From Tetracladium setigerum (lineage: Eukaryota; Ascomycota; Leotiomycetes; Helotiales), in contig PZJY01000010.1 in the NCBI GenBank assembly GCA_031472005.1, forward strand, positions 868,001-932,000: 64,000 nucleotides of DNA, in the 5' to 3' direction. Each line of letters opens with the position of its first letter. The first letter of the stretch is position 1. This document shows, one piece after another, positions 22,646 to 34,272 of the stretch. Below the pieces are notes generated by a model. It worked only from the letters and a program-made list of their open reading frames with translations. It was not told where the DNA came from and searched no databases. The position numbers and the translations under genes were made by a program.

Positions 22646-23178
22646 CGTGGATCTATCTGGTGGTGTGGGTGGTTTTTAAAATCAAAATATTCCAACCAAG
22701 TCGAGCTGAGCGTTGAAGAGGGCCGCGCTAGAGATTGAAGTCGTGAATTTCGCTTTTGTGGTGACGGCGCCCTATGTCGAGATGTGGAACAACTTCGCTG
22801 GAGAACAAATTATTGAAGTGATGGAGTATATTTGCCAAGGGAAGTTGATTGTCGGAGTACGGAGGAAAGCCACCGATTGGCTGGTACCCAAGTATGTGGA
22901 CAACCATTCTGGGGTGAAGTGACGACGAAGACGACGAGGCATGTTGATTCAAGCTTCAGGCTCCAGGACTTCCATGTATCTCGGATAACTCTTTAAGGCA
23001 TTTAGGATATTAGATTCAAGGCTGCCAGAATCCATTCTTTTCTATCCTAAAGTACCAGGGAACATATAAATGTTGAGCGCGGAGCTAGTGTCATAGCTTT
23101 GTCTCATCCACAGCCGTACTGTACTTGGAGCTTGAAGCCCCCGCCATCACCTCTTCCCTATCACAACAAACATCAACA
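22646..23178. other. Divergent promoter region CTK2 / PPT1
   Basis: A 533-base bidirectional intergenic region. An ATATAAATGTTG stretch near 23065 could serve as a TATA element for the rightward gene about 110 bases downstream. No other gene seen. Confidence 0.4.
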
Positions 23179-24262
23179 ATGGCACGCCTCACAAATCTCG
23201 CACTGCTCCTCGCAGCATCTACCGCAACCGTCTACTCAATCTCCACACAAGAGAAGATTCTCGAGGAAAATAATGACACCCCCATTCCCGTTGTCTTCTG
23301 GCACGGGCTAGGAGACAACTACAAAGCGGAAGGTCTGGCTGAAATCGCCGCCCTCGTCGAAGAAGTCAACGAGGGAACATTCACATACATAATCCGCATG
23401 GACGAAAATGCCAACGCCGAGTAAGTGTGAGCCCTCTTCTACATTCCCATCTATCTTTCAAGTCCCCCAAACAAACAGACAAAGGCAAAGACAAAGACTA
23501 ACTCTCACACCCACCCATCGAAGTCAACGAGCTACCTTCTTTGGCAATGTCACCACCCAAATCGACAAAGTATGCGCCGACCTCGCCCGCCACAACATCC
23601 TCTCGACAGCCCCCGCCATCGACGCAGTAGGGTTCTCTCAAGGCGGTCAATTCCTCCGCGGCTACATCGAGCGCTGCAACAATCCCCCCGTGCGCTCCCT
23701 CATCACCTTCGGCGCCCAACACAACGGCATCTCAGAGTTCCAAACCTGCGGCGCCTACGACTGGCTCTGCAAAGGCGCTCAGGGCCTTCTCCGCTCCAAT
23801 ACCTGGTCTTCCTATGTCCAGAGCCACTTGGTACCGGCGCAGTACTTCCGCGATCCTACCAAAATCGAGCACTATCTCGAGTCCTCCAATTTCCTGGCTG
23901 ATATCAATAATGAGCGTGCGTTGAAGAATCAGACGTACAAGGAGAATTTGAGCAAGCTGGAGAGGTTTGTGATGTATCTTTTTGAGGATGATAAGACTGT
24001 TATCCCGAAGCTGTCGGGCTGGTTTGCGGAGGTTAATGGGACCGAGGTCACGCAGTTGAGGGAGAGGGATATATATAAGGAGGATTGGATTGGGTTGAAG
24101 GCTTTGGATGAGAAGGGTGCTCTCAAGTTTGAGACGACTTCGGGAGGCCACATGCAGCTGAGCGATGAGGTGTTGAAGAAGGCGTTCAAGGATAACTTTG
24201 GGCTGTTTGGCAGGAAGTTCGATAATAAGGCCGCAGAGGAGGAGCTCAACCAGGAGCTTTAA
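23179..24262 (+). CDS. PPT1: Palmitoyl-protein thioesterase (PPT1)
   Basis: Two exons, 23179-23420 and most likely 23524-24262 (AAG acceptor), give 326 residues. Signal peptide MARLTNLALLLAASTATVYS. Then PVVFWHGLGDN, the oxyanion region of PPT1, the nucleophile elbow GFSQGGQFLRGYIERC, TFGAQHNGISEFQTC and near the end SGGHMQLSDE with the likely catalytic His. The family removes palmitate from cysteine residues of proteins in the lysosome/vacuole; NxT sites (NVT, NQT, NGT) fit a secretory-pathway enzyme. A CAG acceptor at 23476-23478 is also in frame and would add 15 Gln/Arg-rich residues; the shorter form, which puts ATFFGNV right after the junction as in homologues, is preferred. Confidence 0.9.
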
Positions 24263-24513
24263 ACCGTTCGTAAGGACGGCAGATTGACATGATACGTTTT
24301 AGCTTATTAATAGGATAGTTCTCAGAAGGTTTCTTGTTTCTGAATTATGAATCAATTCAATGTAACAATTGCAGAAATTTAAGAAGTCTAGTCTAACAAA
24401 TGACCTCTCAATCGTGGCAACATAAGCATTTTACCCACTCCCTCATGCGCCAGAAACACCAAGCAATGATCTCACAACCAGCACTATGTTCACTCATCCA
24501 ACCGCCCTCCCCC
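24263..24513. terminator. Convergent 3' ends of PPT1 and L1-domain gene
   Basis: A 251-base AT-rich convergent spacer. TTATTAATAGGATAG and GAATTATGAATC-like sequence may hold polyadenylation signals. No gene. Confidence 0.35.
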
Positions 24514-25776
24514 TTATGCAGCAATCGCCTTTGCCTTCTTCGTCCTCTTCGACGATCGTGGAACCACATCCTCGACATCTGCACTCTTGGCAGCATCCGC
24601 CTTCTGCTTCTTCAACTTCTCTTTCCTCAATGCAATCTCCTTATCCAGGGTATCATCATTGCTCTCCAACAACTTCTGCTTCTTCGACTCCTTGGTCTTC
24701 TCCTCGACTGGGGCAGCAGCCTCAACAGCCTTGCGCTTCTTGCCAACATTGGCTTGAACCTTCAACTTCTCCGCCGACTCTTCATCAAGAACATCAGTCT
24801 CCTCAACCCACAACTCATCAGCCAACCAAATCGGTAGCGCTGCCGTATCCTTTCCTTTGATGTGGATGCCTCTGACATTTCTCCATTTCTTTGGGACCAG
24901 CTTCTCAATCATCTCGTTGACTACGGCCTCGACATTCGCGGCTAATTCCTCGGGCTTCATGTTGGCATATCCGATTCGGACAGCGGTGCTGACACTGGGT
25001 GAGATGTGAACCAAAGCGCTCTGGACAGCCCTCTCGATTTCCTTGGCGATTGCTTGAGCAGAGGCTGGCTCACCACTAATCTTCGAATCGCCACCTTTTG
25101 CCTTAGCGATCTTCTTTCCCTCAGACTTTGGTGCAGGGGCGGCAATAGAAACAGGAATTGGTCGTTTCGCAGTGCTCTTGTAGAAAGTCTTGCCCAGAGC
25201 CTTTGGCAACATGGTAATAATCCTGTCGTCGGCCAAGAAGATATCATGTTCGGCAAAGAGTTTTCGTTGCGCCTCATACTGCGAAAACTTCTTCTTGATC
25301 TTGTCAATGCCCACGACCTTCGTGATGCGCTTGGAGAGTTCGGCGGGGAAGGCGGGGCTGGTGACGAGGTCCTTGTAGGTTCTCTGGGGGTCGGCGGTGA
25401 TGAGGCAGATGCTTAGTGTTGGGGAGGTGTTGAGGGGGAATGGGAGCTGGATCTTGGTTGGCTTGAGGCGCTTCTTGTCTGCGATGTGCTTCTTCGTCGA
25501 GAGGTTCAACCAGATTGGGGGAGAGTCGGCGGCATCGTCCTCGTCCTCTTCGCCGTCAGCGATGAGGGCCTGCTTTCCTGCTGGGACGGCATTGGCGGAG
25601 GCTTTGAGATGTTTGAGGAGGGCTTTGGATGCTTTAAGTGTCTGTGAAAATGTTAGACGGGGGAGCGCAATCGCAAAAGAGAGAGAGAAAGAGAGAATAC
25701 GAACCTGCTCGGAGGAGAGTTGGTAAGGTGTACCGCTTTGGACCTTGGTGGTCAGGGCAGTAGATGTGGGTGCCAT
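24514..25776 (-). CDS. Ribosomal L1-domain ribosome-biogenesis protein (Cic1/Utp30-like)
   Basis: Two exons, 25705-25776 and 24514-25641, give 399 residues. After a 24-residue first exon, the protein reads TLKASKALLKHL, then an L1-like fold with IQLPFPLNTSPTLSICLIT, HDIFLADDRIITMLPKALGKTFY, KRPIPVSI and VRIGYANMKPEEL followed by ENVEAVV-like NVEAVVNEMIEKLVPKKWRNVRGIHIKG. The C-terminal 90 residues are a Lys-rich charged tail (EKTKESKKQKLL, KEKLKKQKADAAK), typical of nucleolar proteins. In yeast the L1-domain paralogues are Cic1/Nsa3 (60S precursors) and Utp30 (small-subunit processome); size and tail do not settle which. Donor GTTCGT of intron 1 is unusual. Confidence 0.88.
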   Translation of the reverse strand: MAPTSTALTTKVQSGTPYQLSSEQVRILSFSLSFAIALPRLTFSQTLKASKALLKHLKASANAVPAGKQALIADGEEDEDDAADSPPIWLNLSTKKHIADKKRLKPTKIQLPFPLNTSPTLSICLITADPQRTYKDLVTSPAFPAELSKRITKVVGIDKIKKKFSQYEAQRKLFAEHDIFLADDRIITMLPKALGKTFYKSTAKRPIPVSIAAPAPKSEGKKIAKAKGGDSKISGEPASAQAIAKEIERAVQSALVHISPSVSTAVRIGYANMKPEELAANVEAVVNEMIEKLVPKKWRNVRGIHIKGKDTAALPIWLADELWVEETDVLDEESAEKLKVQANVGKKRKAVEAAAPVEEKTKESKKQKLLESNDDTLDKEIALRKEKLKKQKADAAKSADVEDVVPRSSKRTKKAKAIAA

Positions 25777-27061
25777 GATTGCAAAAGAAACAACGACTTC
25801 TCTCAGCGGAGTGTAAGAAGAAATTGTTTGGATATCGATGTTGATGTGGGGGGAGGAGGTCGGAGACTTCTCTGTTTGCTGGTGTGAGAGAAAGCTTGCA
25901 GCACTTTTCAAATATTTTCGGGCAGGAAAGACTGGACGATACACCGCCTTCCTCTTTGGGTGGTGGTTGGTGAAGTGATCCCCTCACCTCAATTGACGAC
26001 CCGCCCGCCGCATCGTTCAAAAGATGGAGAGACAAATTGAGACCAATCACCAAAGACGTTGATTTCTCTAGTTTCACAATCACTCACTCAATCACCATAT
26101 TTCCAATATCCAGACAATTCAATTCAGTTCAATTCCACCTTGCGAATCAAAGAATAATGGATGTAAAGAAAATATCCACGGACAATCCCATTCTTAGCCA
26201 CCAATGTATGAAGGTATTGATTGTCAGACCGCCTTCACACATGCATGCATGCAGGCAGAGAGAAGAATTCTTTTGAAGCAGGAATCCACCTCCGCTGAGT
26301 GGCCGAATATGGAGACTGTAGTAAGATGATGTATTGGCGAGAGGAGAACGGGCACAAACTTGAATCTGTATGTCACCCGATTTGTTTCGGCGGCGCGTAC
26401 TACTCGTACCCTTCCCTCCTCGGTTTTTAACGTGTGCGCGCACCGCGATTGTGAGGAGGCTGGGCTGGGTTGTGAAGAGGGAACAATTGAGCAGGACAGA
26501 ACAGAAGAGAATTAGATATATTTTGTACTCTATTCAATGTATGCTGTATCTTTTAAATTATCTACCCTATTTAAACATTGGGATAAGAAAACAAAAACAG
26601 CCATCAAAAGCAAAAGCTTCCCAACGAACTCACTTTCTCTCTCTCTCTCTTCATAAAATGCAGCTTCGCGAGCCCTGCACGTCATAACTTTGTGCTTCCC
26701 GGCAGAATCGCCAGTGGTGGTGAAAGTGAAAGTGGCATGGGCCATAACGCGCTAATCTTCCTCTCCTCGCGTGCCAGCCCCATATCCACCCATCCACCAC
26801 CTCTTCCACCAAAACCCTCCCAGGTCGACCGTGTTCAAGACCTTTAATAATTCGACCTCTTCCGTTCCTTCAACTTTTCTCATACCTGCCTGCCTGCTCT
26901 ATTTCGTGATCCATTCACTACTACTGCTCTACAAACCCGTTCCAACAGCCCTCCAATTCCTCGATATCAGATTCCACAGAAAAGTCAAGTCACCCAGTCG
27001 CGTTGTCGACGCGGTCCTGGACCACCACGAAAATTCCTCTACACCCGTTTCCAAAGCGTGG
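25777..27061. other. 1.3-kb divergent intergenic region
   Basis: Holds the promoters of the leftward L1-domain gene and the rightward FHA gene. Contains a (CATG)n-like TGCATGCATGCAGG near 26240 and a (CT)n run near 26635-26650. The FHA gene's frame is open without ATG back to 26771, so part of this is probably its leader. Confidence 0.5.
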
Positions 27062-28681
27062 ATGCCTTTGGTAATGATGGATTCATCTCCCAGCAAGATG
27101 AACTCCCAACGAAGTTTCCCTCCAGTCGCTGGCGTCAAGCGTCCAGCTCCCTCTCTCCTACCTGCCTTTGAGCCATTGTCCTCCTCACCTGTCTTACCAC
27201 GACCGCTCAAGAGAATGCGAGAATCTCCTTCAGCCGTCAAATACCCAACTCCCATTCCCACCTCTACCACCGGTATCCTCTCCTCTTCACCACCGCGAAT
27301 TCAGCAAAGACCAGAAGGTACCCCAACCCTCCACCGCGCTCATTCCTCCCTTTCCGAACGTGCTCCTCTCTCTGCAGTCCCTTCCATACACCTTCCCGAG
27401 AATGGCGAAGTTTTGCGAATGGGAAGATCCAGTAACTCTTCCGACTACCAATTATCAGCCAATCGCCTGATTTCGCGCGTTCACATCGAGGCTCGATACA
27501 TCGCCGCATCGGAACCACTCGAACCGAATAGGGTGGAGATTAAATGCAAAGGATGGAATGGATTGAAGCTACATTGTCAAGGTCGCACCTGGGAATTGGG
27601 TAAAGACGATACGTTCACCTCGGAGACCGAGTTCGCGGATATCATGCTGGATGTGCAGGACGCACGTGTGTTGATCGCCTGGCCGGGTAGGGAGCGTAAA
27701 GAGTCAATGGGGGCCCAGACAGATTCCTCTTGGGATGAAGAGAACTCGCCGAGTGCAGGACGTGCTTCGGCCGTGAGCGCTCGGGGACAGGTTATTCCAT
27801 CGAGTCCTCTTCGTCGTGGGCAGCGCATGCAGTCTCCAGTGTCACCAACCCCAGCTAGAACCTCGCACTCCTCCGTTGCCTTGGCGAACCTCTTCTCCGA
27901 TAGCGTAGAACCTGTTGTGCAAGTCTACGAGGATTCTCCCTCTCCAGAAAATGATCATGATATCGCGGCCGGAGTCTCCATGGTCTCAACTTTGCCTTCT
28001 GGCTCATTCAGCATGCCTGGCTTTGAAAGTCAGGGGAGCGAATTAAGCGAGGCAGAGGACGAGGATGAAGGCCAAAACCCAGATGAAGAGAATGATCCCG
28101 TCATCCACTCTTTCGGTCCATTCGGTTCCAACATCACCAACCGCATGGCATCCTTCACGGCTGGATCCCCAGAGGTTCCCCGTCGCGAAGTATCTGCACC
28201 TATCAACACAAGAGCAAGTTCGGAAGACACCAATGAAGTCGACGCGATCCCAATTGTCAACCACGTTGTAAACCAACTTGCCTTCTCCCGCCTCTCATCC
28301 ACACCTCTCTCAGTTATCATGAGCCATCTCCCCGCTGAACTCAAGAATATCAGCCCATCCTCCTCAGAAAACAGAGGCTTAACGAAGAGCGAGCTTAGAA
28401 GGATGTTAAACGCAGCCAAATGCATTGGCGAGATCCACCGCGAAGGAAAGGATGCAGCAGGCAAGGCTCTCGAGAGTGAATACTACTACATTCCAGATGA
28501 GGATCAAGATGAAGCTCGCCGCGCAGCAGTCGTCGATGGAATGCGCAAACCAAGTCTGAGAAACTGTCGCAAGCAACACAAGGTACGCTTTTTTCCCCGC
28601 CAGTAGCAATTTCCAAAATATTGAATTCATACTAACTGCCACAACTAGCAATACTACTGGAAGAAACCAAGAACTCCATGA
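27062..28681 (+). CDS. FHA-domain protein, Tos4/Plm2-like
   Basis: Exons 27062-28582 and 28649-28681 give 517 residues. The start is the first ATG of a longer open frame; ATGs at 27074, 27077 or 27098 are also possible. An FHA domain lies at about residues 115-225: VLRMGRSSNSSDYQLSANRLISRVHIEARY holds the GR, S and SRxH residues that bind phosphothreonine, and LKLHCQGRTWELGKDDTF follows. The middle is Ser/Pro-rich with basic KRPAP and PLKRMRE motifs and acidic stretches. The C-terminal exon junction encodes a conserved-looking CRKQHKQYYWKKPRTP tail. In yeast Tos4 and Plm2 share an N-terminal FHA domain, bind chromatin at G1/S targets and respond to DNA damage. Orthology is likely but not proven. 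Confidence 0.8.
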
Positions 28682-30915
28682 TGATTGAATGCTTTTCTTC
28701 TTTCACTCAATGGTCTTTGATACCAAAAGGAGATCACCAATGTTGTTTGTTGCGTTTGCGCCCTAGAGAGACATGTTAATTGTCCATATCTCGGAAGTCT
28801 CCCAGCTTCTTTCATTTCATACCCATTGCATAGCGAAGCGGCGTATTTTGATTTTTTTTATTGCCTCTCATAATTTTCTTTTTCTCTCTCTCTCTTTGTG
28901 TCTGTGTGTGTATCGGAATGAGAAGAGAGGTTCTATCTGGGGTGTGTTTAGGGGGAAGGAGATGCAACTTTGGCTTTGTTTGGCTTTCAACGTTGGCTTC
29001 TCTCGGAATGGATGGATGGATGGATGAAGAGCGGTTAGAGGGCTCTCTGATTAGTTGATACGGTGTGGACAGAGAGATGGCTACAGATGGATAAAAGTTG
29101 TTGGGGTAGAGTAAGTAGTAGTTCAGGTGCTAGTAGCTTCGATGAATAGAATCAAGTACGATGAAAAAATCTTGCAAGCATATCACTCCGGAAAAGAATT
29201 TGAATATGCCATGTGCTTACGGAGGTATCTTTCTCTCTTATACAAACTCTGTGTGCCTTGCCCTGCCCCTGCCCATCGCTTCCACCATCAACATGATGCG
29301 TTTATAAGAGGCGAAATCTAGTCATGAATTATAATGACTATTAGTATAGCCTGTAGAAAAGGTCGAAGGTGTTCCATTCGTCTTTTGTTCTGCTTCTTTT
29401 TTTTCAACAGCTAAGCTAAGCTGGCTAGCATACTCTTTCTCCTAATTACCGTGTTCTGCTTAGTAGGTGAAATATAACATCACCCGAATAATGCGGTCTC
29501 TTTTGTGGAGAGAGTAGGAACTTATCATTTATCCAAGCTATGGACTCTACCTAGGAGGATGGATGCGTTTGTGGCATGTACCTGCAGAAGACCAGTGCAT
29601 GCTGTGAGGATTGAGTGTGAGGCAGTGAGAAAGTGAGTGTGATGAACAAGCAAGAAGGTTCATTATTGGATTGAGTAATTTTATAGACTTGACCTGAATT
29701 GGGTGAGTAGGGGTGCAACATATGTGAAAATCGTAGAGGGTTCTCGTGAATTTTGAGGAGAATATTGAATACAGTACCTAGGTACCTATTTAGCAAGTCC
29801 TCGAAACAATACTTTTGTTTATATAATCTGGGCATGCCGGGCAGCAGTAAGATTCACGCCCATAGGAACTGGAGAGTTTATAGTGGCTTATTCTGTGCAC
29901 CCTTTAGCTCTAGATGTGGCAATAACACTTTCTAGGGAGTGGGTTCCTATAGGTAAGAACTCAGCAAAAGTATGAAAGTTATTCGCGACGTATTTGTTTT
30001 TAAAGCTACATATTTACACAACAAACAAATAATCATGATATTGGCAAACAATACAATAAAACGAACTGGGAGAATAGTTCCCTATCATTGAAAAATCCAA
30101 ATCTATATATCCATCCATATTGGTACTGTGCAATTATCAGTCTTGTCTCATTTCTGGATAAAATCAGCATTTGCCTGCCTGTGTATGATGGCAGTTGTCA
30201 CAATGAAATTTGTAGAATAATTAATCTGGTGTTTTGTGGATAAAGTGAAACACAAAACCCAGAACCAAGATCATCAGACGGAAAGTAGGGATATTTGAGT
30301 TCATCCGGAATCCCCTTCCGTATTTACAGTATTGTAGTACAGTAGCAGTGGTTAATTGGTTTCTGAGCAGGCGATCTATCTCATGTTCGAGATTTCCCCG
30401 CACTGGATCGGCAACAGCAACAGCCCACCTCATCCATGAAGCGATGGAGTGATCGTGATCCTCCCTCTCCAACAAGAGGAGCGATTTCCCTACTTAACTT
30501 TCCAATTCTTCTCAACTATTCACAATTCTTCACAACAAACGGAATTCAACTTTTACACTTTTGCTCTGTGGCATCAAAGTCCGGACACGGTTGACTAATA
30601 GTTGGAGGTGGATACAGCAGCAACGTAGCTACCAACCGACGCAACGATACAGCAACATATGTTACAGAAGAAGCTGCATGCATAATCAAGGTATGTACGT
30701 TATGTACTGTTGCAGGAGGAGTATACAAAGCCCCCCTACTCTTCTCTCCTCTCCTCCCAACGAATTGCTTTTTACGCTCTATTCAAACAACAACCTCACC
30801 ATCTTCACATACTGTACTGTACCTACCTACCTACCTACAGCACGACTGACATCCAACTACACAGACGAACAAACAACCAACCAAATTCACATCCACACCC
30901 CATCCATAACACACA
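28682..30915. other. 2.2-kb intergenic region
   Basis: AT-rich and without a supportable gene. It contains a (GGAT)n run at about 29008-29025 and, just before the next gene, ACCT tetranucleotide repeats (about 30821-30838). Open frames are all below 100 residues and lack family features. Confidence 0.5.
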
Positions 30916-31239
30916 ATGTCGACCTCCTCATCCATCCCCTACCACCACAACCCCACCTCAACAAACTACACCGACGCCCTCACCAACAGAACCAACCAAG
31001 ACAAAGCCACTGCAGACCAAGCAGCTGCCTCGACAACAACAGTGAAAGTGCCAGACGGCCGAAGGAACAGTGTCGGAGAGGCCCTGCCGAGTCCGGTCGA
31101 GACGTGGAAACCGAATTTGGCGAGACAGCAGAGCTGGAACTTGGAGGATCAGAAGAGGGTGCAGCTGGCGATGACGCTGAAGAAGGAAGAGGGGGGTGAG
31201 AAGGAGGGGGTTAAGTTGGGGGGCTTTACTGAGAAGTGA
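30916..31239 (+). CDS. Small conserved-looking protein of unknown function
   Basis: Intronless frame of 107 residues with ATG at 30916 preceded by ACACA. It begins MSTSSSIPYHHNPTSTNYTD and ends GFTEK. The core has SVGEALPSPVETWKPNLARQQSWNLEDQKRVQLAMTL; small hydrophilic fungal proteins with a similar RRQSWsxEDqK motif exist and are often stress- or development-expressed, but I cannot name one. Predicted intrinsically disordered; no signal peptide or membrane segment. The upstream 5' region is long and pyrimidine-rich. A real gene is likely because of the start context and the ordered motif near the end. Confidence 0.6.
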   Translation: MSTSSSIPYHHNPTSTNYTDALTNRTNQDKATADQAAASTTTVKVPDGRRNSVGEALPSPVETWKPNLARQQSWNLEDQKRVQLAMTLKKEEGGEKEGVKLGGFTEK

Positions 31240-34200
31240 GGAAGGTGCTTGATTTGGATTGAATTGGATTGGATCGAATTGAATTGAAGGGGAGTTGTAG
31301 GGGAAGGGAGGGGGGATTGCTGGTGGGTTGATGGAGATTATGGCTACATATATATATATATACACGTTGGGTTTTGGGATGGGATGGATATTTGGGAATG
31401 CATACGGTAACTGCGGTGGCAATGGATTATTGTCCTTATGATTATGATGGACGAGTGTGGATGGGGAATTGTTATGGAGATTGGTATGGGTAGGAAAGGA
31501 AGGGGCGCAAACAAACACGCTGTTGACGGATGGGAATGGTGAAGGTCGAATACAAAAGCTTTGTGAGTAACATGCTGGAAGGAGGTGTCAAAAGTCTTGA
31601 ATCATTCCCTACTTTTCAATATGAAATACAAATATCACAGCATATCTAGGTACCTACGAGACCATTCAAAGGGCCAGCCAAAGTATACTTTCTCTCGCCT
31701 CCAACTTTATAAGTGTGGAATGCGAATAATGCCATCCGTACAGAATAGTACCGTGCAGCGAACAATATTCTAAGATCAAATTCTCCCCCTGTCCCCCTTT
31801 CTCTCTCCTTTCACAGTGGTCTAACTCGAATAATCCTAATATGTGCTGTATGTGAATATCGATATTCCATACAGGGCAAGTGGACCTTATCACATCTCAT
31901 CCGAGAAATATTGGATATATCGAGTCTACTATGATCGACGGCAAGGGTGGTGTTTTCGACTTTCGGATCGCTCCTTCCAGAACAAATATTGAAAGTTTGA
32001 AACTAAAGGGAAAATGATTATTTTTTACCGTCTTGTAAGCAAATTCAAATCTCCGATGTTCGCGTTTTTGTAGCTGTCGCCGTCGTTTAGCATTTACCCT
32101 GTCTGTTGTCGGTTGTCGGCTGGTGGTGAAGGTCTTGCAGCAAAATATTGGGGTGGTTGGGAATTTTGGCGTCTTGGAGGTGAATGGACTTGAGTAAAGA
32201 GTTCTTCTATTGTACACCAGATATCTCCTTCGGCTCTTTTCCCCTCCTCTTCAGATTGTGGTCCTTTGCGACTGTGATCGTTCTGAATTGGTTGTTGGTG
32301 GTTGGTTGGTTAGTGGTTAGTTGGTGTGTATATTGGGGGTATTATGGCCAATTCATGAACCCCTCATGAACTCTCCTTGTAACACTTACCTCTCCAGTAC
32401 TGTACAATGAATTGGCCACCTTAAACAGGTCAAAATCTTCTCCTTCTATCTCATTCGACGTTCTTTTCTGGCTGAGGTGTATTCGAGAGGTGTTTGGATA
32501 AGGTTTTGTCCGTGGATGTTTTTTTTTTGGGGGGGGGGGGGGAATACTGCATGGCATTTGATAGTTTAGCAATGACAAGATGAGTTCGATAATACTGGAG
32601 GGGAGAGGAATTCTGCGTAATTGCGTCGATCGAAAATAGGAATGGGAGCTGTCGAGTCTTCTTTCTGCAGATGTATCTTCATACCACAGGACGGGGGATT
32701 TGAAATTCTCCACGATTTCGGACACCTGAAATGCCTAGCAAATAGTTGTTCCTCTGAGTACTTTCTTCTGCGCACTTCAGCTCGTTGAGGTGGTCCAGTA
32801 GAAGTGAGTGACAATGGAATTGTTGCCAGAAGAGTGAGAAACGACTGAAAATCCAGATGTAACCAAGGGAGTAACAAAAGACGTGATTGTTGAAGAGGAT
32901 GGTCAAAGCCAAATCGAAGTATGTAAAAATAATATCAGAGGCGGAATGCAGGTCGGTCTGTTGGTCGTCAGGTACATTCCTGTGTTGCAATCCCAGCCCT
33001 CCCTTTATCAGCGTTTCGCCCATCTGCGGCCATGTCATCATGTTTCTCTCATCGACCTGTCAAGTGTCGAGCGAGGCGGAAGTTTCGTTTCATCCAAAGT
33101 TGTACAGTACACGTCCACTTGGCAGGGGATTGTGGTTGACTTGCCAAATCCAGCGTGGCGCTAGGTCTGGCCACCACATGCTTCCGGACTCAACCTAAAT
33201 TCGTCAACATGAGATGAGGTCGTATCATTCATTACCTTGTCCTCCAAGGCCCTCTTCCCGCTTGAGCCTCTTGATGCGATTGTCGATGTCAATGTCAGAA
33301 CGTCCAGCATGAAATATCAGTTCAAGGGATAGGAGATTCGAGTCAATAGATATCAGACACCTCCTCGTCATTCTCCGAGATCACCAAATTTGATTCAATC
33401 AAGGAGTTCAAGGGAGATGGAAAAAAAGCCAATCTCTCGCCCCTCAATTCATCTGTTCATCACCGGTTCGACCCCACTTGCTGTCTCAAGATCATCCCTT
33501 TTTGATTATCTCTGAGCATGCCCCCTTGCGCGCATGTCAGTGAAACGTGCTGGGATAATGGGGGATCCAAACTTTCGGTCTGCTAACCGGCGGGTCACGA
33601 CCAATGGTTTGTGTGGGTTGGTCGGTTCCGTTTCGAAATAGATTGTTTGGCCGTTTCGTCTTCTCGCTTAGACGAAGCCTCCCGAGGATAAATTGTTTTC
33701 CAAGTCTTTGCCGCAGCTTGACGAGCTCCTTCGACTCCACATCTAATAAACACATTTCTGGGTCCTGCGAGAGGGACCTTGCTCGATGCTGTTGCTCCTT
33801 TGAGTCTTTCAGTCCTTTTGCTGATTTCTCCTCCCATAACCGCCCCTGAAGCGCTCAAGATCAGACATCTCGGCGTCAACCTCCCTGCCTCGGCGAGTGC
33901 ACAGGGCGTTTGGCGACGGTGAGCATCTCAATCTGACGATTTCCAAGGTAAACGGGCTGGCCAAGTGGGACCAAGAGCCTTCCATCCTTCTTCCCCCCCA
34001 ACTCATCTCATCTCGCTGGTCCGTATATAAGGAAGCGTGCAAACCTCTCATTACCTCTCACCCTCATCATCAGCATCATCGCTAGATTCATTCTTTCACC
34101 ACACTCATTCAGGCTACGCCTTCTTTACATTCTTTCTTCCAACCATATCCACTTCATTGATTGAAGTTTGCTGATATCTTTTACACTCTCGAATCTATCA

Positions 34201-34272
34201 CCTCATCACACGCAGAGCGCATCCACCACAAAAAGTCTAACTTTTCAACCAACCAATCCACACTTTTTCAAA
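31240..34272. other. 3-kb intergenic region upstream of the LPMO
   Basis: The largest gene-poor stretch of the window. It holds a T10-G14 homopolymer block at 32519-32542 and a TATATA run near 31350. No frame over 130 residues looks coding on either strand. The right end includes the LPMO promoter and leader. Confidence 0.55.
34024..34030 (+). promoter_or_regulatory. TATA-like element of the LPMO gene
   Basis: TATATAA sits 243 bases upstream of the LPMO start codon and is followed by a pyrimidine-rich, CATCATCAGCATCATC-containing leader. Position and sequence suit an inducible core promoter; a long 5' UTR of about 200 bases is implied. Confidence 0.5.

Noticed and set aside
33460..33476. GGTTCGACCCC string suggesting a tRNA
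   Set aside because: The upstream 70 bases do not fold into a cloverleaf and lack an A box.
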